Below are positions 1 to 7,800 of a stretch of 43,375 bases of DNA, in pieces. The first letter of the stretch is position 1. The number at the start of each line of letters is the position of its first letter. The DNA is from Gammaproteobacteria bacterium. Its GTDB lineage: Bacteria; Pseudomonadota; Gammaproteobacteria; Pseudomonadales; Azotimanducaceae. The notes under the pieces are model-generated. The model saw only the letters and a list, made by a program, of their open reading frames with translations, searched no databases and was not told the origin of the DNA. The DNA is taken from assembly GCA_028818795.1 (NCBI GenBank), contig JAPPND010000228.1:1-43375 (forward strand), in the 5' to 3' direction. The position numbers were made by a program, and so were the translations under genes.

Positions 1-726
1 TCGTTGCTGCAGCGCTTTGTGCGCGTGTTCGGCGAACTGTCGCCTGCCGAGATGCTCTACAAGCCGCATCCGCCGTGGTACGCCGAGGGTCACCCTCGTT
101 CGGCCTATTCCCTTCGTGCGTTCGAGGAGTACTACGCGGATCGGCCGTCCGCTGCCGATCTGGGGTTGCTGGTGCATGCCCGCGTGGTGTTCGCGGACGG
201 CGGTCTCGGAGACGACTTCGCGGCGGTCCGTCAGGCAGTCCTCGGCCGAGAGCGGCAACTCGACGCGCTCAGCGAGGCGCTCGCGGCGTTGCGCCCCAAA
301 CGACGCGAAGGGCAATGGGAAGTGCTGGATGCACGCGGCGGGCTTGTCGACATCGAGCTGTTCGTTGGGCATCTGCAGCTCGTGGTCGCCCCGACGGCAC
401 AGGGTTCCGCCATCGTTGCCGACGGGCTACTGCCGACTCTGGAGGCTGGGGCGGAGCAAGGTTTGATCGATGCGACGGTTGCAGCGGACCTGGCGGACGC
501 GACAAGGCTGTGGCAAAACTTCGACGGCTTCATGCGCATGGCGGGCGTCGACCAGGATCCCACGCTCTTGTCGCCTGAGGATCAGTCCACGCTGGCGCAA
601 GCCTGCGGCGCGGTAGGAGTCGAGGATTTGGCTCGGTTACTTGCCGAAACCCGGCAACGCAGCGCAGCTCACATCGACGCGTGGTTTTCCGTGCATGCCC
701 GCAGCGGCATCGGGACGGATGGGTAG
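1..726 (+). CDS. glnE: GlnE-like glutamine synthetase adenylyltransferase, C-terminal part
   Basis: The frame is open from the first base, so the gene starts outside the window; about 241 residues are visible. They resemble the end of GlnE (bifunctional glutamine synthetase adenylyl-transferase/removase): a 'SLRAFEEYY' stretch matches the 'S.EAF..Y' region, 'LLVHARVV' matches 'ALVRARVV', and 'GGLVDIEL' matches the conserved 'GGI.DIEF', followed by a helical C-terminal domain. Just before the first of these, E. coli GlnE has the nucleotidyltransferase-fold segment EVDARLRPSG; here the collinear stretch is KPHPPWYAEG, so the acidic residue and the RLRPSG signature are absent. The adenylylating domain may therefore be altered or inactive. 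The upstream half is not visible, so activity cannot be judged. The next gene starts 35 bases downstream. Confidence 0.72.
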   Translation, partial: SLLQRFVRVFGELSPAEMLYKPHPPWYAEGHPRSAYSLRAFEEYYADRPSAADLGLLVHARVVFADGGLGDDFAAVRQAVLGRERQLDALSEALAALRPKRREGQWEVLDARGGLVDIELFVGHLQLVVAPTAQGSAIVADGLLPTLEAGAEQGLIDATVAADLADATRLWQNFDGFMRMAGVDQDPTLLSPEDQSTLAQACGAVGVEDLARLLAETRQRSAAHIDAWFSVHARSGIGTDG

Positions 727-761
727 GCAGAGGAGCACCTCTCCGAGGGACGGCCGCGACC

Positions 762-3104
762 ATGAAGCGTGACCGGGCGGGCAGTGCTGTAAGGGTCGCA
801 TGTTTCCTGGCGTCCATCGGCCTGTCGTTCGGCTTCATCAGCGTGGTCGCCGCGATTGCCTGGGCGAGCGGCTTCAGGTCGCCTGAGGGCGTCGAGGCCC
901 GCGACTACGTTACGCTCGGCCGGCGTGCTGCGGATACCGGCGCCTTCCAACTCGTTGCCTCCGAAAACTACGAACGGCTCGTCGATTCGTCTACCGGGAT
1001 CGCCTGGGGTTTTGCGGACTACTTTCGCAGACCGGTCGAGGTGCGCGCTGCCGATGGAACCGCACGGATGGCGCACTTGCGGCGGGTCTCGGGCAACTTC
1101 CTCGAACTCCTGGGTGTCCGGGCTGCGGCCGGCATGCTTGTGACGGATGGTGGCCACGCGGCGGTTGTGACCGATGCGTTCGCCCGAAGTGCCTACGGCA
1201 CCGCAGCCGATGCACTGGGTCGAGAGGTTCCGGGCCTGTTCGGCGCACCGGTGGCCGTCGTGGGGGTGGCTGATGGCGCCTTCCGAGGCATCTTCGACGA
1301 GGCGGCCGACATCTGGATCCTCGAACCACCGGTGAATGCCGTCGCAGACGGTGGGGTCATGCATACCGTCGCCGGCTTGGTGGTTCCCGTGGGTGTACTC
1401 GACGAGGGGGTCACCTTGGCAGCGGCCCAGAGCGTTCTGAACGGGTTCCGTTTCGAGCCCGGTCCGGGTTCGTACGGGTCGGCGACCGAGCGGGATCGTG
1501 CGGAACTCACCCCGGGGCTTGAATATCGGCCAGACGCCCGCCGCAGCGTGCTCGAACGCCTAGGGTGGCTGGTCCTCGTGGTGGTCCTCCTAATGGCCTT
1601 GGCGTTCATGGCCGTCTTCGACTTCCTCCTGGCGGCGCACTACCGTCGCGAGGAGTCGGATGCTGTCCGCCTGGCGATCGGCGCGACGCGCGGGGACGTT
1701 TTCCGGGCGACTCTGATTCGCCATGCCGCATGGATGGCCGGGACGGGCGTCGTCGGCGTCCTGTCCTTCCTGTACATCGGGGATGTCCTGTTGGGTCTCG
1801 AGCCTTTCGCCGGCTACCTCGGCGAACTCACCGTCCGCCAGTCCGTGGCGGGCGTTGCCGCTGGCCTGGCGCTACTTGCCGTCGCATTCTTGCTGTCCGC
1901 CGGCGTTGTTAGCCGATTCGTGTCGCGCACTTCGCGGATGATTTCCCACGCCGAGGGACGGAAGGCGGCGCACTCCTCGCGCATGGCGCGTCGCGCGCTT
2001 CTGGTCGTCGCCGTGGCCAGCCTGTTGCTCGTAATCTCACTCGGGGTGCGCTACACGGCGGAGGCTAGGGTCACGTTGCCGTTCCTGCACGTCGACACGA
2101 TGATGGTCGGCGTGTTGGGCATGGACGAGCCGGTCACCGCCGAGGCCGTACGAAGGACGCTGATCGCGCAACCCGAGGTCGAAGCGGCCGTGCTTGTCGA
2201 GATGATGCCGTTGCTGGCCGAGTCGATCCGCCCCAGCAACCGCGTCGTGGTCCGAGGCGTCGCGGGCCTCGAGAATACGGTGTTCCTGCGCAACGGCGTG
2301 ACGCCGGATTTCTTCGAGACACTGGGCATTGCGGTCATCGCCGGCCGGCCCTTCGACGGGACGACGCCCGCCGAGGTCACCGTCTCGCGTCGCGCAGCGG
2401 AACTGCTCGCGGGTGAACCCGGAAATGCCCTTGGAATGGCATTGCATCTGGTAGCGGCGCCGCCTGCCGAGGAAAACACGGCGGGCAGGGTGGTGACCAT
2501 TGTCGGTGTCGTAGATGACGTGGCCTACGGATCGATGGCCGACGGATACGTTTCGCAACCGGTACTCTACGCCTTGGCGGGCGAGACAGATTGGCAGCAG
2601 CTTTGGCTAGTCCGTCATCGTGGCCTGGACGAGGCCATCCTCGAGCCCTTCGGCGAGGATGCCTATCGTATTGGCACGCCGGCCGAAATCTTCCGCGAGC
2701 AGTTCCTGGCCGCGCACAGCATCGAAGCGGCGCTCGGTGCGGCTTGCGCGTTCGCCCTGACGCTATCGCTAGTGGGCGTGGCGATGTCGATAGGCCGGGG
2801 CATCGCTGCGGCGAGTCGCCACATCGGCATCTACGTCTCGGTGGGTACCACGGCAATCGAACTGACGAGGCGCTACCTTGGCGGGGTGGTCGTGGATCTC
2901 GCATGGGCGGCAGTCTTGGTCTCAACGGCGACATTGCTCGCGAGGGTCGTGGTTCCAGTCGCTACCTCCGTCATCGAACCATGGCTCGTTGTCGCCGTCG
3001 TGCCCGTCCTCGCCCTCGCTTGTGCAGCCGTCGTCTATCACGGCGTTGCGCGTCTGGCGAATCGACACTCGGTGAGTTCGCTCATTAGCGGTGCCGACGC
3101 CTAG
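762..3104 (+). CDS. MacB/FtsX-type ABC transporter permease (long, duplicated form)
   Basis: 780-residue inner-membrane permease with the long two-unit architecture of MacB-like 'orphan' permeases: TM helix at about 12-33, a periplasmic MacB-PCD-like domain, three TM helices at roughly 270-400, another TM near 410-430, a second periplasmic domain, then three C-terminal TM helices. The stretch 'VRLAIGATRGDVFR' and the C-terminal 'IGIYVSVGTTAIEL' are FtsX-family cytoplasmic loop motifs. ATG at 762 was chosen because it sits directly before the first hydrophobic segment and has GAGGGA 11 bases upstream; an in-frame extension to 681 overlaps glnE and has no such support. It is paralogous to the broken permease at 5095-7622, aligning over the whole length (for example RYTAEARV against RYASDARM). 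It converges on the ATPase gene at 3131, 26 bases away. Substrate unknown. Confidence 0.85.
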   Translation: MKRDRAGSAVRVACFLASIGLSFGFISVVAAIAWASGFRSPEGVEARDYVTLGRRAADTGAFQLVASENYERLVDSSTGIAWGFADYFRRPVEVRAADGTARMAHLRRVSGNFLELLGVRAAAGMLVTDGGHAAVVTDAFARSAYGTAADALGREVPGLFGAPVAVVGVADGAFRGIFDEAADIWILEPPVNAVADGGVMHTVAGLVVPVGVLDEGVTLAAAQSVLNGFRFEPGPGSYGSATERDRAELTPGLEYRPDARRSVLERLGWLVLVVVLLMALAFMAVFDFLLAAHYRREESDAVRLAIGATRGDVFRATLIRHAAWMAGTGVVGVLSFLYIGDVLLGLEPFAGYLGELTVRQSVAGVAAGLALLAVAFLLSAGVVSRFVSRTSRMISHAEGRKAAHSSRMARRALLVVAVASLLLVISLGVRYTAEARVTLPFLHVDTMMVGVLGMDEPVTAEAVRRTLIAQPEVEAAVLVEMMPLLAESIRPSNRVVVRGVAGLENTVFLRNGVTPDFFETLGIAVIAGRPFDGTTPAEVTVSRRAAELLAGEPGNALGMALHLVAAPPAEENTAGRVVTIVGVVDDVAYGSMADGYVSQPVLYALAGETDWQQLWLVRHRGLDEAILEPFGEDAYRIGTPAEIFREQFLAAHSIEAALGAACAFALTLSLVGVAMSIGRGIAAASRHIGIYVSVGTTAIELTRRYLGGVVVDLAWAAVLVSTATLLARVVVPVATSVIEPWLVVAVVPVLALACAAVVYHGVARLANRHSVSSLISGADA

Positions 3105-3130
3105 GCGGACGGCTGGCCCCGACTATCGCA

Positions 3131-3817
3131 TCACCCGGTAAGGCGTCCTTCCGACAACTCGAGGGTTCGGTTTGCCACATCGGCGTACTTCGGGTTGTGC
3201 GAAACGACGCACAACGTGGTGCCCTTGGCATGGCTGTCCGCCAGCAGCGCCATGACCGCGTCCTCGGAGTCCGAATCGAGATTTCCCGTGGGTTCGTCGG
3301 CGAGTATCAGGGACGGTTCGGCGATCAGCGCCCGGGCCACCGCCGCCCGCTGCTGCTGTCCACCCGACAACTGGGCGGGATAGTGCTCGGCACGATGCGC
3401 GATGCCGACTATTTCGAGCAGTTCCATTGCTTTCTCGGCCCGTTCCGCTGCCTTGATCTTGCCGGCACCCTTGCGGTAGCGCAGCGGTAGTTCCACGTTC
3501 TCGAGGATGGTCAGGTCGCCGATCAGGTTGAACGACTGGAACACGAAGCCGAGTTCCTCGTTTCGAAGACGCGCACGGCGGGTCAGTCCCAGGTCGCGGG
3601 TGTCCGTCCCCGCCAACAGGTACTGGCCGCTGGTTGGCTGCTCCAGCAACCCGAGTATCGATTTGCCGCAGCCGGACGGTCCTTGGACGAGCAGGTACTC
3701 GCCTCGTTCGATTGCGAACGAGATTTCCGACAGGGCATGGGTCTCCACCTTCTCGGTGACGAAGACCTTGTTCAGGTTTCGCAGTTCGACCAGCGGGCGT
3801 TGGTTTTCGGTGTTCAT
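3131..3817 (-). CDS. MacB/LolD-type ABC transporter ATP-binding protein with shortened Walker A
   Basis: 228-residue ABC ATPase of the MacB/LolD group that would power the neighbouring FtsX-type permeases. Q-loop Q94, signature LSGGQ at 150-154, Walker B ILADEP with E175 and H-loop H207 are all present. Walker A is abnormal: GPSGCGKS (46-53) is followed directly by ILGLLE, whereas relatives read GKSTLL.ILGLL. About four residues, including the Mg-coordinating Thr after GKS, are missing in frame. The sequence around the gap (tcg/ata) is compatible with deletion between short tcga repeats. ATP binding is likely impaired unless this is an assembly artefact. The ATG overlaps the adaptor stop codon by 4 bases (ATGA), so the two are translationally coupled. 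Confidence 0.88.
   Translation of the reverse strand: MNTENQRPLVELRNLNKVFVTEKVETHALSEISFAIERGEYLLVQGPSGCGKSILGLLEQPTSGQYLLAGTDTRDLGLTRRARLRNEELGFVFQSFNLIGDLTILENVELPLRYRKGAGKIKAAERAEKAMELLEIVGIAHRAEHYPAQLSGGQQQRAAVARALIAEPSLILADEPTGNLDSDSEDAVMALLADSHAKGTTLCVVSHNPKYADVANRTLELSEGRLTG
3656..3661 (-). other. Site of apparent 12-base in-frame deletion in Walker A
   Basis: Codons 53 (tcg, Ser) and 54 (ata, Ile) of the ATPase are adjacent here. In MacB/LolD-family proteins the order is GKS-T-L-L-x-I-L-G-L-L, so four codons appear to have been removed with the frame kept. The comparison rests on family knowledge, not on an alignment that was run. Confidence 0.6.
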
Positions 3818-5085
3818 CGGATGGCTATGGTCTCCTCGTTCTCGAATCGGCCTAGGTCGCCTAGGATGATCTCGTCGCCCTCGTCCAGGCCATCGAGCAC
3901 CTCGATGTGCTTGAGCGTTCCCATGCCGAACCGCACCGACGTCCGCCTCGCGCTGCGACGATCGTCCGCGAGCCGGAAAACTGACGCATTGCTGTCGTCG
4001 TTCACCCTCAAGGGACGGCGCACGAACAGCGTGTCGGCGAGTTCGGCAACCGTGATCGTGGCGCGGATGGAGAGATCCGGTCGCGCGCCGCTCGGCAGTT
4101 CACCCTGGAACTCGATGTCGACGGCGACCGTGTTCTGGGTGACCGCCGGATCGACCCGTGTGACCAACCCGGGCACTTCCGTTCTGAGCACTGTCGCGAC
4201 GGCCGACTGGCCGGGCACCACGCGGCTCGCGTAGGACTCCGGCACTCGGATGACGCCGCGAAGCGACTCGGCATCGACGATCCTCGCGACCGTTGTGCCG
4301 GTGCCGACTCGCTCGCCCGGCTCCACCAGGACTTCGCGCAACGTGCCCGCGATGTCGGCGGTGATGACGAGCCCCTCCGCTAAGCGCTCCGCTTCCTTCA
4401 AGGCGGATTCCCGCTCCGCCAGCCGGGCTTCGCTGGAGGCCTGTTCCGCCTTGAGAACGGCCTGCAACTCCTCGAATCGGCGCTGTTCGAACGTGAGATC
4501 GGTCTTTGCGCGTTCGGTGCGGATCTTGGTGCTCCGGTAGTCGATCTCCGATATCGCTTGGCGTTCGCGCAATTCGGTCTCGGCCGCGAGCCGCAACTGC
4601 GACTCCTCGTAGGCCGCCTGCTTGTTGAGAATCTGCGCCTCGCCCACCAACCGGCGGTCGGTGAAGTCGGCGAGGCGCCGGCGATGGTCCGCATTGGCCT
4701 CGGCGAGTTGCAGCCTTGCCGCGACGACGCCTTGACGAACCTGGGGGTTCATCAGGCCCACGATCTTCTCGCCGACGGCCACCTGCTCGCCGGCTCGAGC
4801 GAAGATCTGATCCACGGCACCGGCGATCTCGGACGCGATCAGGCGCTCGTTCACGGGTTCCAGCTCGCCCGCCCCCTGGACCTCGATCGGCAACGTACCA
4901 CGCTCCACGACCGCAGCCATGATCTCGTCGCGCTCGATACCGGCCCCTGGTCTCAGCCAAAGGCGGTCCGCGACGATGAACACGGCGATGACGGTCGCGG
5001 CGACGCCTCCCCAGGCTAGGTGCCGGTAGAGCCGCCGCGGGTCGCCCTCCCGGGGTTTGTCCATGGTGTAGCCGGGCTTGTCCAC
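3814..5085 (-). CDS. HlyD/MacA-family periplasmic adaptor subunit
   Basis: 423-residue membrane-fusion protein. Order: short cytoplasmic tail, signal-anchor TM helix at about 28-45, first half of the barrel-sandwich lipoyl domain ('VEVQGAGELEPVNERLIASEIAG'-like region near 70), a long alpha-helical hairpin rich in E, R, A and Q (about 120-250), second lipoyl half ('LREVLVEPGERVGTGTTVARIVDAE'-like region near 265), then beta-barrel and membrane-proximal domains. It would link an FtsX-type permease to the periplasm or an outer-membrane duct. GTG at 5085 is preferred over the internal ATG at 5064 because GAGGA lies 5 bases upstream of the GTG and nothing comparable precedes the ATG. It lies between the broken permease and the ATPase, in one operon. 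Confidence 0.88.
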   Translation of the reverse strand: MDKPGYTMDKPREGDPRRLYRHLAWGGVAATVIAVFIVADRLWLRPGAGIERDEIMAAVVERGTLPIEVQGAGELEPVNERLIASEIAGAVDQIFARAGEQVAVGEKIVGLMNPQVRQGVVAARLQLAEANADHRRRLADFTDRRLVGEAQILNKQAAYEESQLRLAAETELRERQAISEIDYRSTKIRTERAKTDLTFEQRRFEELQAVLKAEQASSEARLAERESALKEAERLAEGLVITADIAGTLREVLVEPGERVGTGTTVARIVDAESLRGVIRVPESYASRVVPGQSAVATVLRTEVPGLVTRVDPAVTQNTVAVDIEFQGELPSGARPDLSIRATITVAELADTLFVRRPLRVNDDSNASVFRLADDRRSARRTSVRFGMGTLKHIEVLDGLDEGDEIILGDLGRFENEETIAIR

Positions 5086-5090
5086 ATCGA

Positions 5091-5095
5091 TCCTC
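5091..5095 (-). promoter_or_regulatory. Ribosome binding site fixing the GTG start of the adaptor
   Basis: GAGGA on the minus strand, 5 bases before the GTG at 5085. It shares a base with the TAG stop (5095-5097) of the upstream permease, suggesting termination-coupled initiation. Confidence 0.6.
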
Positions 5096-6114
5096 TACGC
5101 CGGTCCCGGCGGATGTCCCACCCGGGCACGGGGTTCGCCGCTGTGGGCGCCTTCGAAACCCTGCAGAAGTGCGCCAACCGAATAGCGGTTCGCGAGACGG
5201 CGCACGATCACATGCCCTGACAACGCCACCAGGAACACCATGCAGGCCAGGGCCGGCAAGAGCAACCACAGTTCGAGCATCGCGGCGAACGCGGAGGCGG
5301 CGAGCTTCGCGACGAGGGCTGCGATGCCGACCAGTACGGCTGCCACGATCAGGTCGCCAACACGGGTCGCGGAATAGACGCGCGCCAGCTCGCCCCAGGT
5401 CGCGCCCAGCGAGAAACGGATGCCGATGGCTGATCGATCCTCGGCGATGTGGCGCGCCAGGGAGTTGGCCATGCCGGCAAGTGCGAGCAGGAGTGCGAAT
5501 CCGGCCGCCACCGAGAGCATGATCTCGACGCTGCGGCGGGCGAGGAACTCCTCACGAAACGTGGAAGCCGGCGACCCTTCGTCCGTGATCTCCCACCCTT
5601 CGAACTCGGGCATCTGCCGCAACACGTCGACCGCCTCCACGTGCCCCTCCGTATCGATGACCCACCGTTGGTAGGTGGATGCAAAACGTCCCTTGGCGGA
5701 ATACACGATCCGCCTCGCCGGTGACGCGTAGTCTCCGTAGGCGATGTCTTCGACCACGCCCACGACGACGACTTCAAGGGGTGATTGTTGGGGAAACCGG
5801 TTCGACAACTTGAACGGCATGCCCAGAACCTCGTCTAGGCCACCTAGAGCTTGGGCGGCGGATCGCGAGACGACGACCTCGTTCTCGGATTCGGCATCGA
5901 AGTTCCTGCCGGCAAGGAACTCCACACCGAGGGTGGCGAAGTACCCCGGTGTGACCGCATTCCGATGGAACGGCGTGTCGTCGAGTCCGGCATGGCCGAG
6001 AATCTCGACAAGATCGAAACGGAGGTTCATGGAATGCTCCAGCGGCATCAAGTCCGCACGTGCTGCCGAGCGGACCCCCGGCATTGACTCGACCGCCTCG
6101 ACGCCGATCTTCAC
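5095..6114 (-). pseudogene. MacB/FtsX-type permease, C-terminal part after frameshift
   Basis: About 339 residues matching the second half of the intact permease at 762-3104: periplasmic domain with 'RNAVTPGYFATLGVEFLAG' (compare 'RNGVTPDFFETLGIAVIAG'), then three TM helices with 'IGIRFSLGATWGEL'. It lies in a different frame from the N-terminal half; the frames meet at about 6111-6125, where a one-base (-1) shift restores one continuous reading of about 840 residues. A GTG at 6114 overlaps the TGA of the N-terminal part (GTGA), so re-initiation is conceivable, but the fragment would begin in a periplasmic domain with no signal or TM segment. I treat it as a frameshifted gene; a sequencing error remains possible. 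Confidence 0.75.
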
Positions 6115-7622
6115 CCTATTGGCATCTCGCCCCAGTCGGTGGACGCGCCGACGATGGCGACTTCGGTGTTCGGAAACCCCAGGGACATGCGCGCATCGCT
6201 CGCGTACCGACCGACCAGGGAGAACACGAACACGAGGCTCGAGAGTCCTACGAAGGCCAGCACGCCGCGGGTTGCCCGTCGCGTCCAAGCCCGGGAAGCC
6301 GATTCCCGTGGCGTTGCCCGCGACACGAACCAGCCTAGATAGGCCACACAGCCCATGAACGCGATGATGAGCAGAAACGCCGATGCGCCGACGCCGACGA
6401 GTCGGACCTGTTCCGACGTCTCGCCGACGTAGCTGGCAAACGGTTCGATTCCGAGCAGTACATCGAGCACGTAGCGGAACGCGAACCATCCAACGACGCC
6501 CACTACGAATATCCAGACGCCGTTTTCCGCAACGGATTGCCGAAAGACGTCTGCGGGCGTGGCGCCGACCGCAATGCGGACGTGCTGCTCGTCTTCGCGG
6601 GCGACGTTCTCGGCGAGCAGGAAATCGAGCAACGCGACGAATGCCATGATGAGCAGCAGCACCACCACGCCCGCGAGCCAGGTAGTCTTCTGCGCCACCT
6701 CCCTGCGGCCGTCGGGGTCGGTCTCGAGCCCGGCGACCAACTCCACGCGGTCGGTGTTTCTGATTCCGAAGTCCATCATGACGAAGGAGGTCCCGATGGC
6801 ACCTTCTGGCAACTCCACTCCCGGCGGCAACGTCGGACCCTCCCTTTCGAACCTGACGGGCTCGGCATCGAAGCGGTAGTCGTCCAGCAGGCTCCGCAGT
6901 CGGGCGACGGCATCACCCGTTCCCCCAACTACGCCGAACACATTGGCCCTGGGCATGTGCCGCAACCGGATTTCGGCCTCCGCTTCGCTCTCGCCCTCGC
7001 GCATGCCCAACGGGGGCGGGTCGAATATCCACGCGCCAGTTGGCCAGCGGAGGCCAACGCCGGCGAAGTCGGGTGGCGCCACCCCGATGATGGGGATGGT
7101 CGGGCCGCCATCGAAGTCGAGCAACGTGCCCACGATGGTCTCGTCCGCATCGTGCGTCTCGCGCCAAACCTGATGGCTTAGAACCACGGCCGGGCCGCCT
7201 TCGAGCTCGGGAACGAGGGACCCGCGAAGGGCGAGCAGGCCGAGCTGGTCGAAGTAGCCGCTGGATACCCCGGCGGCAAAAACCGGTCGCAAGGCGCCGT
7301 CGGGATCGCGGACACGGACATTGTAGAGCGGCATCTGGTAGAACCACGACACCTCCGGGGCCAACTGCTCGATGTTGTCGAAGTCGACCAGGGCCACGCT
7401 CTCGGCCCCCGCGTCGGTGCGGCGGACGACGGTGACGTAGTCCCGGTCGGCAACACCGCTCGGCAGATTGAACCAGCTCGCATGGCCGATGGTGGCGACT
7501 GCGGCGATGAATCCGAACGAGACGCCCAGCGACGTCAACAGGTACAGCAGCCGCGCTGGACGACGCCGCGCGACGCCGACAATGTTGCGCAGCACTTCCA
7601 CGGTTTGCCCATTCCCCTCCAC
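6111..7622 (-). pseudogene. MacB/FtsX-type permease, N-terminal part before frameshift
   Basis: 503 residues equal to the first half of the long permease at 762-3104: N-terminal TM with 'LGVSFGFIAAVATIGHA' (compare 'IGLSFGFISVVAAIAWA'), periplasmic MacB-PCD-like domain, three TM helices around 320-440 with 'VRIAVGATPADVFR', and a fourth TM ending in 'SLVGRYASDARMSLGF'. The frame runs into TGA at 6111-6113 exactly where the homologue continues into its second periplasmic domain. The start is uncertain: GTG at 7622 has no clear ribosome binding site, and GTG at 7601 has GGAGGGG further upstream than usual. It is first in the operon with the adaptor and ATPase and divergent from the lipoprotein at 7801. 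Confidence 0.75.
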
Positions 7623-7800
7623 AGCGTTGCGTGGGCCCGGGCCGTCGGGCTCTGCGAATGCGGTGCTACGAACATAGCATATTGGCCGTTGTACACGCCA
7701 AGTGATGCGCTAGACTCGTTGCCGATGGGCTTGCCGAGGGCGACGCCGTGATCGTTGGCAATAGGCGAGGGCTGGGTGACGTGGAAACGGTGGTCGTCGG
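7623..7800. promoter_or_regulatory. Divergent intergenic region with weak promoter candidate
   Basis: This 178-base gap separates the minus-strand permease operon from the plus-strand lipoprotein, so it should hold both promoters. On the plus strand TTGTAC (7689-7694) and TAGACT (7711-7716) are 16 bases apart, a weak sigma70-like match. Nothing else stands out. Confidence 0.25.

Noticed and set aside
6111-6200. Programmed -1 ribosomal frameshifting in the split permease
   Set aside because: No X-XXY-YYZ slippery heptamer in the correct frame and no clear stimulatory structure near the junction.
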